Source: Verrucomicrobiota bacterium | GTDB lineage: Bacteria; Verrucomicrobiota; Verrucomicrobiia; Verrucomicrobiales; Akkermansiaceae | Length of the DNA: 10,907 nucleotides | Reading direction: 5' to 3' | NCBI GenBank assembly: GCA_009885905.1 | Contig: VFJU01000306.1 | Location: forward strand, 1 to 10,907 | Shown here: positions 1-6,441 of the stretch, one piece after another | Numbering within the stretch: position 1 is the first letter of the stretch | How the letters are laid out: the number at the start of each line of letters is the position of its first letter | Program-made: the position numbers and the translations under genes | The notes under the pieces: model-generated | The model's input: the letters and a program-made list of their open reading frames with translations, nothing else | Databases searched by the model: none | Told to the model about the DNA's origin: nothing

Positions 1-739
1 AGTCGGCAACGCATTGAGTGGTTTCTGTTTCGCGATAAATAGTGGCATTGCGCTGAGGCAGTGGAATATCCACGCCGAGATGCCGGCGAACCGCTAGGAA
101 GTCCTCTTGAATGTTTTCCAAATGGACGATCACATTGAAATTGAGCCCCCGCAGTAAACGGCCTTGTGCACGAAAGTGAGAATCCAACCACATCGGGTTT
201 TGCTTTTTCAATGAGTGGACAAATTCACGAAAGGTCAAGCCACGGTCTGGATCAAGTGGTATTCCTCGTGCCCAGTTCATCAATGTTGCTGGTTTCAAGT
301 AACCTGCAGTCACTTGACCACTAACGATTAGTTCATAAGCAGTTGGATTATTCGTTACGACTTTTGAAAGGTATGCCGATACAAGTCTTGGGAGAGGATT
401 TCTGACGCAGCAGAATTTAAAATAGCTTGAATCATTAAGCACACGCATTATTTCCGCTTGCGATCGCCGCCTAAGCAAGAAGTGGCTGCGCATGAAAGCG
501 TGAGCATCTGGAAGAGCACCTCCACAAGCCTCGGCATCATTAGACTGTTTGGAAAACTCATGCGAGAAACCGCCATGACGCAGCAACCATGTTTTGATGC
601 TCGTACAGCCTGCTTTTGGAATATAGGCGAACATGACTTTCTGTTCATCCGATACGATGCAGGAGCTCACACAAAATTCGCTTGGACCCATGAGCCACTG
701 TTTTGCTGCGCGGCGTATCGCTCGGACGGTAGACTTCAT
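1..739 (-). CDS. Sulfotransferase family 2-like protein (partial, runs off left edge)
   Basis: This is an open frame on the minus strand from ATG at 739 to the window edge: 246 codons with no stop, C-terminus missing. It very likely transfers sulfate from PAPS to a carbohydrate or another hydroxyl acceptor. Residues 40-51 read IPKAGCTSIKTW, the phosphate-binding loop for the 5' phosphosulfate of PAPS. Residues 112-123 read VRNPLPRLVSAY, the 3'-phosphate-binding RxP...RLVSAY signature of Sulfotransfer_2 (the HNK-1/chondroitin type). Later blocks also fit the family: TFREFV, a W..SHFRAQ block resembling the family's HW.PQ motif, and HLENIQEDF near the present end. I see no signal peptide or membrane anchor at the N-terminus, so the visible part looks cytosolic. 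M17 and M36 are alternative starts, but M36 is very close to the loop. No Shine-Dalgarno sequence is visible. Substrate unknown; a surface polysaccharide is an inference. Confidence 0.85.
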   Translation of the reverse strand, partial: MKSTVRAIRRAAKQWLMGPSEFCVSSCIVSDEQKVMFAYIPKAGCTSIKTWLLRHGGFSHEFSKQSNDAEACGGALPDAHAFMRSHFLLRRRSQAEIMRVLNDSSYFKFCCVRNPLPRLVSAYLSKVVTNNPTAYELIVSGQVTAGYLKPATLMNWARGIPLDPDRGLTFREFVHSLKKQNPMWLDSHFRAQGRLLRGLNFNVIVHLENIQEDFLAVRRHLGVDIPLPQRNATIYRETETTQCVAD

Positions 740-907
740 TTGAACTGCTAGATTATTTGTAGAAAATTCGAATCAAACCGTTACAAGTTTATCATAAAGC
801 CATGCCCACCGTTGCCAACCCTTGATTTATCCACCCTTTCCTTAGATGACGGCATACACCATGACATCGATATTGACGGGGCGGGACACTTGGGCAAGCT
901 CATCAGG
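740..907. other. Divergent intergenic region, sulfotransferase / ruvA
   Basis: These 168 bp lie between two divergent starts and must hold promoters for both genes. I found no convincing -35/-10 pair, sigma-54 element or strong hairpin. The part next to the sulfotransferase (740-800) is AT-rich. A TTG codon at 812 opens an in-frame upstream extension of ruvA, but that extension has no family resemblance. Confidence 0.5.
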
Positions 908-1504
908 ATGATTGCAAGACTGCGCGGAAAAGTGATTGAGGCCTATCCGAATCGGTTGGTGGTGGATGTGCATGGGGTGGGGTACGAGGTGTTTATCCCG
1001 CTTTCGACGTTTGATCGGTTGCATGTTACGGTGGGTCTCGAAGTGGATTTGCGGACTCATTTGCACTTCAGCCAGCTCGGGCAGAAGTTGTTTGGCTTCG
1101 CCAGCGAAGAGGAGCGAGACGTGTTTCTGTTGTTGATCGACCGAGTGAGCGGAGTCGGACCGACCATGGCGGTCGCGGTGCTGAGCGGCATGGACGTGAA
1201 TCAATTTAAAAAATGTGTGGTCGCGGGAGACGTGGTAGGGCTTTCGAAGCTGAAAGGCGTAGGTAAAAAAACGGCGGAGCGCATCGTGCTTGAGCTCAAG
1301 GACAAGGTCGGTGTGACCGAGACGTGGCAGGACGCTGCCGCTGGGCAAGTCAGTGCTTCGGCTGCCGATGCGGAGTTGGCGTTGATCGCGCTGGGCTACA
1401 AACAAGTCGACGCGAGAAAAGCGGTACGAAAAATCCTCGACGGCGATATGGCAGCGCCGACGGAGGTCTTGATTCGCGGGGCGTTGCGGGCATTGCAAGG
1501 GTAG
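908..1504 (+). CDS. ruvA: Holliday junction branch migration protein RuvA
   Basis: RuvA forms the tetrameric platform that holds a Holliday junction and docks the RuvB hexamers during recombinational repair. I start it at ATG 908, giving 198 residues, the usual length (about 200). The protein opens with the canonical MIARLRGKV, followed by HGVGYEVFIP of the N-terminal OB-fold domain (about 1-62). Two helix-hairpin-helix motifs follow: DRVSGVGPTMAVAVLSG (about 76-91) and LKGVGKKTAERIVLELK (about 107-123), the DNA-backbone-binding elements. The C-terminal RuvB-contacting domain (about 148-198) has the typical AELALIALGY and VLIRGALRAL segments. The frame can be opened from TTG at 812, adding 32 residues with no family counterpart, so I reject that start. 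The only Shine-Dalgarno-like bases (AGG) touch the ATG and are too close to help. Neither ruvB nor ruvC is in the window. Third codon positions favour G and T, unlike the genes on the right. Confidence 0.96.
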   Translation: MIARLRGKVIEAYPNRLVVDVHGVGYEVFIPLSTFDRLHVTVGLEVDLRTHLHFSQLGQKLFGFASEEERDVFLLLIDRVSGVGPTMAVAVLSGMDVNQFKKCVVAGDVVGLSKLKGVGKKTAERIVLELKDKVGVTETWQDAAAGQVSASAADAELALIALGYKQVDARKAVRKILDGDMAAPTEVLIRGALRALQG

Positions 1505-1517
1505 TCTGCCCTGGCGT

Positions 1518-1553
1518 GTCGGATGGAGTGTCAACTTCGGTTTTGTTTCTTGC
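1518..1553 (+). repeat. Intergenic repeat copy A (upstream of dehydrogenase gene)
   Basis: It starts 13 bp after the ruvA stop. Its first 13 bases, GTCGGATGGAGTG, are identical to copy B at 3206-3218, and its last 13, TTTTGTTTCTTGC, differ from copy B by one base. The middle (9-10 bp) diverges and needs one gap. Each copy lies just after a stop codon and upstream of a sugar-acid gene (105 bp before the dehydrogenase ATG, 76 bp before the carrier ATG). It could be a shared operator or promoter, or a degenerate dispersed repeat. Confidence 0.55.
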
Positions 1554-1658
1554 GGACGATGCGTGTCCTTCACACCGTGCGGCGTTGGCTTACGATCTTC
1601 ACACCAAATCAGTGATGAGTGCAAAGATCTGGCTACGAGACACGCCGTACTTTCTATC

Positions 1659-2684
1659 ATGTCCGAAACTGTTTTTGTCAGTGAAATATCCTATCGTAAA
1701 GGGGAGGCCGCTTTCGAGGAATTGAGCCGCTCAACCGCGTTCCGTTTTATTCCAGTCGATGAAAAAGAAGAATCGCTGGCTCGCCGTGTGCGCGAAGAAG
1801 GAATCAGAGCGTTTGTGGCGGACATTCACCCATATCGTGGGGCCCTGTATGACGCATTGCCTCGCGATGGCGTGATTGCTCGCTTCGGGGTGGGTCACGA
1901 CAGCGTTGATAAGGAAAAAGCCTCAAAAAAAGGGATTTGGGTAACGAACACGCCCGGGGTTCTCGACAATGCGGTGGCCGAACATGCCGTTTGGCTACTT
2001 GGTTCGTTGGCACGTTTGATCCCGTCTCTGCATGCGTCCACTCGGGTTGGGCAGTGGAAACCTTGTTCAGGCGTAGAGGTCGCTGGGCGGACTCTCGCCA
2101 TCATTGGGCTCGGGCGGATCGGCCAGATGCTTTGCCGCAAGGCCGCTCTCGGGCTTGGTATGCGAGTGATTGGATGGTCTCGCGATTCTCCCGCAAAATT
2201 TGCGGCTCGACTAGACCATTCATTTGAAGAATTTCAATCTAACATTGGGCTAACGGAATATACCGACGATCTAGAATATGCTCTTGGTCAAGCGGACTTT
2301 GTCTCGCTTCACGTCGCCTCAGTTCCCGCCACGCGGCACTTGGCCAATGCTGGATTTTTTGCGGCCATGAAGCCTGGGTCCTGCATTATCAACACCGCAC
2401 GGGGTGCGGTTCTTGATGAAATTGCACTTTATGAAGCCATCGCGTCGGAGCATATCGGTGGTGCTGCGCTTGATGTCTTCGAACAAGAGCCCTACTCACC
2501 CGCGGATCCTAACAAAGATTTGCGCAAACTTGCCAACTGCATCATGACTCCACATGTCGGATCTAACACGAAAGAGTCCAATCAAGCCATGGCGCTTGCG
2601 GCGGGTCGTGCGGTCATACAAGTTTTAACTCAGGACCCTCATGCGATGAAAAACATTGTAAACCCCAGCCAACTCACCGCGTGA
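1659..2684 (+). CDS. D-isomer-specific 2-hydroxyacid dehydrogenase (2-ketoaldonate/hydroxypyruvate reductase-like)
   Basis: From ATG 1659 this is a 341-residue NAD(P)-dependent oxidoreductase that reduces a 2-keto acid to a D-2-hydroxy acid, or the reverse. The Rossmann motif GLGRIG is at 150-155. The catalytic triad of the family is present: Arg248 in NTARGAV, Glu277 in DVFEQEP and His299 in TPHVGSN. After the second beta strand, where NAD-preferring enzymes carry an acidic residue, the sequence reads WSR (173-175), which suggests NADP(H). The frame opens further upstream (GTG 1563), but those 32 residues look non-native. No Shine-Dalgarno sequence precedes the ATG. The gene overlaps gntK by 4 bp, so the two are surely co-transcribed. 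That pairing makes reduction of a 2-keto-aldonate to gluconate a good guess; a phosphoglycerate dehydrogenase-like role cannot be excluded from sequence alone. Confidence 0.88.
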   Translation: MSETVFVSEISYRKGEAAFEELSRSTAFRFIPVDEKEESLARRVREEGIRAFVADIHPYRGALYDALPRDGVIARFGVGHDSVDKEKASKKGIWVTNTPGVLDNAVAEHAVWLLGSLARLIPSLHASTRVGQWKPCSGVEVAGRTLAIIGLGRIGQMLCRKAALGLGMRVIGWSRDSPAKFAARLDHSFEEFQSNIGLTEYTDDLEYALGQADFVSLHVASVPATRHLANAGFFAAMKPGSCIINTARGAVLDEIALYEAIASEHIGGAALDVFEQEPYSPADPNKDLRKLANCIMTPHVGSNTKESNQAMALAAGRAVIQVLTQDPHAMKNIVNPSQLTA

Positions 2685-3202
2685 GATTCCCATCTGCAGT
2701 CGTGCTCATGGGGGTTTGCGGTAGTGGCAAAACTACGGTTGGAATTGCTTTATCAGAGCGCTGCGGAGGAGTGTTTTACGACGCAGACGACTTTCACCCG
2801 CTGTCTAACATTGCGAAAATGAAACGGGGTGAGCCGCTTGATGATGCGGATCGCGCTCCATGGTTAGATGAGCTTGCATTGCGGCTTGCTGCTGCCTCTG
2901 TGGAGCGTCCGCCAGTGGTTCTCGCATGCTCTGCACTCAAGGAGCAATACCGTGATATCCTTCGGTCAGGTTGTGCCGACTTGCAATTCGTCCATCTTTG
3001 CGGAACTCCCGAAGTGATCCGCGCACGACTTGCGGCGCGTACTGGACACTTTATGCCGGACGTTCTTATCGACAGCCAATTTGCGGCGCTAGAAGCACCC
3101 ACAGATGCTCTTGTCGTCGACATCGACTCGTCCGTCGAGGAGGTGGTGGAAACGATTTTGAGCGGCATCGCCTTGGTGCGGGGTAAGTCAGCAAATATTT
3201 AA
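2681..3202 (+). CDS. gntK: Gluconokinase
   Basis: Gluconokinase phosphorylates D-gluconate with ATP to 6-phosphogluconate, feeding the pentose phosphate or Entner-Doudoroff route. The 173-residue product has the usual length of the GntK/IdnK family. The P-loop GVCGSGKT is at 11-18. The gluconate-site block DADDFHP is at 34-40, with NIAKM at 43-47 and PLDDADRAPWL at 52-62. ACSALK (82-87) and the lid TGHFMP (121-126), followed by SQFAALE, are also typical. I take the GTG at 2681 as start because it gives the classic GTGA overlap with the dehydrogenase stop, implying translational coupling. ATG 2708 lies inside the first strand and would leave almost nothing before the P-loop. No Shine-Dalgarno sequence is seen. 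The adjacent reductase and carrier support a sugar-acid pathway. Confidence 0.94.
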   Translation: MRFPSAVVLMGVCGSGKTTVGIALSERCGGVFYDADDFHPLSNIAKMKRGEPLDDADRAPWLDELALRLAAASVERPPVVLACSALKEQYRDILRSGCADLQFVHLCGTPEVIRARLAARTGHFMPDVLIDSQFAALEAPTDALVVDIDSSVEEVVETILSGIALVRGKSANI

Positions 3203-3205
3203 AAC

Positions 3206-3240
3206 GTCGGATGGAGTGCTAGCTGTATTTTGTTACTTGC
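3206..3240 (+). repeat. Intergenic repeat copy B (upstream of MFS carrier gene)
   Basis: It begins 3 bp after the gntK stop. It shares GTCGGATGGAGTG exactly with copy A at 1518-1530, and its end TTTTGTTACTTGC matches copy A at 12 of 13 positions. It lies upstream of a candidate sigma-70 promoter for the carrier. Confidence 0.55.
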
Positions 3241-3250
3241 CACGAAAGAT

Positions 3251-3278
3251 TTGTCAAAACACTCTCGCTAAACATAAA
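3251..3278 (+). promoter_or_regulatory. Candidate sigma-70 promoter for MFS carrier
   Basis: TTGTCA at 3251-3256 (five of six to the -35 consensus) is followed after 16 bp by CATAAA at 3273-3278 (four of six to the -10). Transcription would begin near 3285, about 30 nt before the ATG at 3317. The match is moderate, but it is the best pair in the 114 bp gap after gntK. Confidence 0.35.
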
Positions 3279-3297
3279 ACTCACTCCCATTAGCGAG
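3264..3297. promoter_or_regulatory. Inverted repeat overlapping the carrier promoter (possible operator)
   Basis: CTCGCTA (3264-3270) and TAGCGAG (3291-3297) are perfect 7-bp inverted arms 20 bp apart. They flank the candidate -10 box and start site. Such placement fits a repressor operator better than a hairpin, since the left arm would be upstream of the transcript start. No regulator gene is in the window. Confidence 0.35.
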
Positions 3298-3316
3298 TCA
3301 TTCAAAATTTATCCTC

Positions 3317-4720
3317 ATGACCTACACATCACTGAATGAAAATATCGGCCGCCATCGGTGGGCTATTTGTGGTTTAGTCTTCGCCGCGACGACTGTTAAT
3401 TATCTGGATCGCAACGTTTTGGGGTTGTTGAAAAAAACTCTATCAGAAGACGGGGTTTTCGGGCTCGTTCCAGGCGATCAAGAACTGAACTACTCGACTG
3501 TGGTGATTTGTTTCCAAATCGCTTATGCGCTCGGGATGTTGTTGGCGGGCAAAATTATCGATAAAATAGGCACTAAGAAAGGTTACGCCTATTCGCTCAT
3601 TGGATGGAGTTTGGCCGCCATCGGTCACGCATTCGGCCACCACACATGGAGCTTCGGAATGTGGCGGGCCGCTCTCGGCGTGACGGAGGCTGGTAATTTT
3701 CCAGCAGCTAATAAAGCAATCGCCGAGTGGTTTCCAAAGAAAGAGCGCGCGCTTGCTACCGGTCTTTATAACTCAGGCGCGAATGTTGGTGCGATTGTCG
3801 CCCCACTTTGTGTGCCATGGATCGCCATCCACTGGGGATGGGAGTGGGCATTCATTCTAACCGGTGCAGTGGGTCTGTTGTGGTTGGTGTTTTGGTATGC
3901 CATTTATGATTCGCCAAAGGACAAGCTCAAGTCCGGCAAACTTTCGCAGGCGGAATACAACTACATCCACAGTGATGCCGACGAGCAAGAAGCCGAGAGC
4001 TTGGATCTTGCCAAAGAAAGTGTACCATGGTCTCGTTTACTCACCTTCCGTCAGACATGGGCATTTGCCATCGGTAAGTTTCTCACCGACCCGATTTGGT
4101 GGTTTTTCCTGTTTTGGCTGCCTTCATTTTTAGAGGGAGAAAATGCCCGCAAGGTTAAAGATTACCTCGCTACAAACCCGACGTATACTGGTGAGAAGTC
4201 AGATATTCCGGGCGTGATCAGTTGGACATTCGCAGTGGCTCTTGTTTACACGATATCGACTTGCGGTTCGATCTTTGGCGGGTGGTTACCTAAAAAATTT
4301 ATCAACAACGGCATGGATGCGAACAAGGCACGCAAGATGGCAATGTTTATCTTCGCGCTGTTGCCTTTAAGCGTTCTTTTTGCCACCAAGCTTGGCTCCA
4401 TCAACACTTGGTACGCGGTTGCGACCATTGCTATTTCATGCGCGGCTCACCAAGCGTGGTCGGCAAACATCTTCACCACGGTCTCCGATATGTTTCCAAA
4501 AAAAGCGGTCGCATCGGTCACTGGCATCGGCGGTATGGCTGGTGCGGTGGGCGGAATTCTTATCGCGCGTGCCGCAGGGCTTTTACTCAAGCACTTTACT
4601 GCGCTTGGTAAGGTGGAAGTGGGCTACGGAATTTTGTTCACGGTCTGCGGGTCTGCCTACATCACAGCTTGGTTGGTGATGAATTTGCTGGTGCCTAAAT
4701 TCAAAAAAATTGTCCTGTAA
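3317..4720 (+). CDS. MFS transporter, anion:cation symporter family (hexuronate/gluconate type)
   Basis: This 467-residue inner-membrane protein has about twelve hydrophobic segments and belongs to the ACS branch of the major facilitator superfamily, closest in flavour to ExuT. Evidence is the first segment RWAICGLVFAATTVNYLDRN (14-33), the loop 2-3 motif AGKIIDKIGTKKG, the helix-4 motif ALGVTEAGNFPAANKAIAEW, and a cytosolic central loop with NY(I/L)xxD-type residues after LSQAEYNYIHSD. It probably imports an aldonate, ketoaldonate or hexuronate with H+ or Na+. It follows gntK by 114 bp and has its own candidate promoter, so it may be regulated separately from the reductase-kinase pair. The end is odd only in position: its stop is 6 bp from the stop of the convergent queG. 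It is slightly longer than typical ExuT proteins (about 430), owing to a longer loop around 273-295. Substrate is inferred from neighbours. Confidence 0.9.
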   Translation: MTYTSLNENIGRHRWAICGLVFAATTVNYLDRNVLGLLKKTLSEDGVFGLVPGDQELNYSTVVICFQIAYALGMLLAGKIIDKIGTKKGYAYSLIGWSLAAIGHAFGHHTWSFGMWRAALGVTEAGNFPAANKAIAEWFPKKERALATGLYNSGANVGAIVAPLCVPWIAIHWGWEWAFILTGAVGLLWLVFWYAIYDSPKDKLKSGKLSQAEYNYIHSDADEQEAESLDLAKESVPWSRLLTFRQTWAFAIGKFLTDPIWWFFLFWLPSFLEGENARKVKDYLATNPTYTGEKSDIPGVISWTFAVALVYTISTCGSIFGGWLPKKFINNGMDANKARKMAMFIFALLPLSVLFATKLGSINTWYAVATIAISCAAHQAWSANIFTTVSDMFPKKAVASVTGIGGMAGAVGGILIARAAGLLLKHFTALGKVEVGYGILFTVCGSAYITAWLVMNLLVPKFKKIVL

Positions 4721-4726
4721 AAGGGA

Positions 4727-5752
4727 TCAGTTTTCTAACCGCTCATGAATCTGGGCCACCGCCCAAGCGGCGTGTTCAGCAATGAGCGGATCTGCATCTG
4801 TGGCAGCCCTTTCTAGAGAAGGTAAGTCTGCTTGTGTCCCAGTATTTCCTAACGCTACGCAGACGTTCCGCAAAAACCGTGGGCGTTTGATGCGCTTGAT
4901 GGGTGATTTGGCAAACAAGGCGCGAAAGCCTTCATCGTCGAGGTCGAGGAAATCACGCAGACGTTTTTCGAAAACCGTCGCCTTGGCGTGAAATGTTATA
5001 TCGCGTGACTCTTCCGCGAAGCGGTTCCACGGGCAGGCGTCGAGGCAATCGTCGCAGCCATAAATCCGGTCGCCTATTGCTGCGCGAAATTCTGCGGGAA
5101 TTGAGCCCTTGTGCTCGATAGTTAGATAGGAAATGCAGCGTCTTGCGTCCAAGCGTCGTGGCGCGGTGATGGCTTGAGTGGGGCAAGCGGTGATGCAGGC
5201 GGTGCATTTCCCGCAGTGATCGCCAAATGGCGCATCAGGCGTGAGGTCTAGAGTCGTCAGCAACTCGGCGAGAAAGAACCATGCTCCCAGTTTCCGGTGA
5301 ATCTGTACCGTGGATTTCCCGTTCCAACCGAGACCGGCGTCGCTTGCGAAGTCGCGTTCTAACACGGGTCCGGTATCGACATAAAAACGTTGTGTGCCAT
5401 CAAGCGTTTGTAACTTTTCGTCAAATTCTCGCAGCCGCTTTTCTATCAAATCATGGTAATCCTCATTCCATGCATACCGTGCGATTCGATAGCCGCCATC
5501 GTGATCCTTTGGAAATGGACTACGGCCTGGATAGTAGTTGAGTGCTAGACAAATGATTGATTTACAACCCGGTAGCACTTCACGCGGATCACACCGGCGT
5601 TCGGGAGTCCTTTCCATCCATGACATTTCCCCGTGCTTTCCTTCCGCGATCCATTCATGAAATAAGTCGGCATGACTGGCCTGCTTCGCGATGGCGATCC
5701 GGCAATCATCAAAGCCCAACTCCATCGCCCATGTTTTAATTTGTCCGACCAT
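4727..5752 (-). CDS. queG: Epoxyqueuosine reductase QueG
   Basis: QueG is a cobalamin- and Fe-S-dependent cytosolic enzyme that reduces epoxyqueuosine to queuosine in the anticodon wobble base of tRNAs. The 341-residue protein is of normal length. The N-terminal half carries the cobalamin-binding region, including the motif DTGPVLERDFASDAGLGW at about 126-143. Two [4Fe-4S] clusters are ligated by cysteines 180, 183, 186, 190 (CGKCTACITACP) and 233, 236, 240 (CDDCLDACPW), with Cys206 nearby. The C-terminus from about 290 is a short HEAT-like helical region (LRNVCVALGN, AEHAAWAVAQI) that binds tRNA in known structures. It lies 5 bp downstream of aroK and shares its transcript. No Shine-Dalgarno sequence precedes the ATG, so re-initiation after aroK is likely. 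Other queuosine genes are not in the window. Confidence 0.96.
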   Translation of the reverse strand: MVGQIKTWAMELGFDDCRIAIAKQASHADLFHEWIAEGKHGEMSWMERTPERRCDPREVLPGCKSIICLALNYYPGRSPFPKDHDGGYRIARYAWNEDYHDLIEKRLREFDEKLQTLDGTQRFYVDTGPVLERDFASDAGLGWNGKSTVQIHRKLGAWFFLAELLTTLDLTPDAPFGDHCGKCTACITACPTQAITAPRRLDARRCISYLTIEHKGSIPAEFRAAIGDRIYGCDDCLDACPWNRFAEESRDITFHAKATVFEKRLRDFLDLDDEGFRALFAKSPIKRIKRPRFLRNVCVALGNTGTQADLPSLERAATDADPLIAEHAAWAVAQIHERLEN

Positions 5753-5757
5753 TAGAA

Positions 5758-6309
5758 TTACAGATGGCCGGCGAAAAAGTATCGCGCGCTTTCGAGAATC
5801 CCTGTGGCAATTTCATCGCTATCGAGCTCAGCGATATCAATTTTCAGATGAGCGGTTTCGGCATAGAGTGGCTTGCGCTGGCTCATGAGCGCTTCAATTT
5901 TTGAAGCTGGGTCTTCCGTATGGAGCAAGGGCCGTTCGCGGTTTTTCGCCGTTCTGTCGAGAATTACTGCAGTCGGAGCGTGCAACCAGACGACATAACC
6001 GAGATGACGCAGGATGGCTCGGTTTACCTCTCGCCCGATGACACCACCCCCTGTGGAGATGATCCGTCGCGGCGCGGCAGCGTCATTGAGTTCTTCCAAC
6101 AAGTGGGTCTCCAGATCGCGGAAACCATCCTCACCCACGTCGGCAAAAATCGCGGTGATCGATTTCCCCGCTCTTTGTTCGATCACCTGATCCATGTCCA
6201 CCAGTGGGTATCCAAGCCGCTGGTGCAGCTCGCGCCCAACCGTCGATTTTCCACTGCCCATGAAGCCGATGAGAACAATGTTCTTCGGCGGGGGTTGCGA
6301 TTCGTTCAT
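5758..6309 (-). CDS. aroK: Shikimate kinase
   Basis: Shikimate kinase uses ATP to make shikimate 3-phosphate in the common aromatic amino acid pathway. The 183 residues fit the AroK/AroL family. The P-loop GFMGSGKST is at 15-23. VDMD at 37-40 carries the shikimate- and Mg-binding aspartates. Arg64 in GFRDLE and the GGG at 87-89 contact shikimate. The lid motif RERPLL (124-129) and the later RKPLYAETA (145-153) complete the signature. The ATG at 6309 is the one start in the window with a reasonable Shine-Dalgarno sequence (AAGG, 7 nt upstream). The gene leads an aroK-queG unit and is divergent from the ABC importer operon, with 199 bp between the two starts. I could not identify its promoter. 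Confidence 0.96.
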   Translation of the reverse strand: MNESQPPPKNIVLIGFMGSGKSTVGRELHQRLGYPLVDMDQVIEQRAGKSITAIFADVGEDGFRDLETHLLEELNDAAAPRRIISTGGGVIGREVNRAILRHLGYVVWLHAPTAVILDRTAKNRERPLLHTEDPASKIEALMSQRKPLYAETAHLKIDIAELDSDEIATGILESARYFFAGHL

Positions 6310-6367
6310 GCATGGACCTTAGCTTGACCCTAGCTCGGAAATAAATCGTAAAAACCCGGAAGCAGTT

Positions 6368-6383
6368 GAATTTGAGAAAATTC
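6368..6383. promoter_or_regulatory. 16-bp dyad, candidate upstream activator site
   Basis: GAATTTGAGAAAATTC has 6-bp inverted arms (GAATTT/AAATTC) around a 4-bp centre. It sits about 75 bp upstream of the start site predicted from the sigma-54 promoter, a distance at which bacterial enhancer-binding proteins can bind. It does not match the NtrC consensus that I know. A palindrome GCGATCGC (6384-6391) is directly adjacent. Confidence 0.25.
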
Positions 6384-6425
6384 GCGATCGCCGAGAACTC
6401 GCCCGCATCAGGGCTTCTTTGGACT

Positions 6426-6441
6426 TGGTATGACCCGTGCT
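6426..6441 (+). promoter_or_regulatory. Sigma-54 (RpoN) -24/-12 promoter for the ABC importer operon
   Basis: TGGTATGACCCGTGCT matches the sigma-54 consensus TGGYAYRNNNNTTGCW at every fixed position except one (T to G just before the GC). The invariant GG (6427-6428) and GC (6439-6440) are exactly 10 bp apart. Transcription would start near 6452, leaving a leader of about 57 nt before the binding-protein ATG at 6509. A sigma-54 promoter requires an activator such as NtrC and ATP. It fits a nitrogen-related importer followed by glutamine synthetase. Confidence 0.72.

Noticed and set aside
458..751. Plus-strand frame of 97 codons at the left end
   Set aside because: It is the shadow of the sulfotransferase gene, whose minus-strand frame carries both PAPS-binding motifs.
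812..907. Upstream in-frame extension of ruvA from a TTG codon
   Set aside because: RuvA proteins normally begin with the MIxxLxGxV strand found at ATG 908. The 32 extra residues have no family match.
1513..1646. Eight-bp inverted arms GGCGTGTC / GACACGCC flanking the dehydrogenase leader
   Set aside because: The arms are about 120 bp apart, and an 8-bp match in a region of this size is not rare by chance.
1563..1658. Upstream in-frame extension of the dehydrogenase from GTG 1563
   Set aside because: The extension is Cys/Ser/His-rich with no resemblance to the family. The ATG at 1659 begins directly with the first beta strand.
842..1660. Open minus-strand frame of 272 codons opposite ruvA
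   Set aside because: It lies fully antisense to a textbook ruvA. Its translation is rich in His, Arg and Gln with no domain resemblance, as expected of a shadow frame.
3603..3612. Third copy of the GGATGGAGT element inside the carrier gene
   Set aside because: Only GGATGGAGT is shared and the rest of the element is absent; it lies within a conserved coding stretch.
4703..4730. Rho-independent terminator for queG using the T-run
   Set aside because: Only a 3-bp stem can be drawn before the T-run, which is too weak to call.
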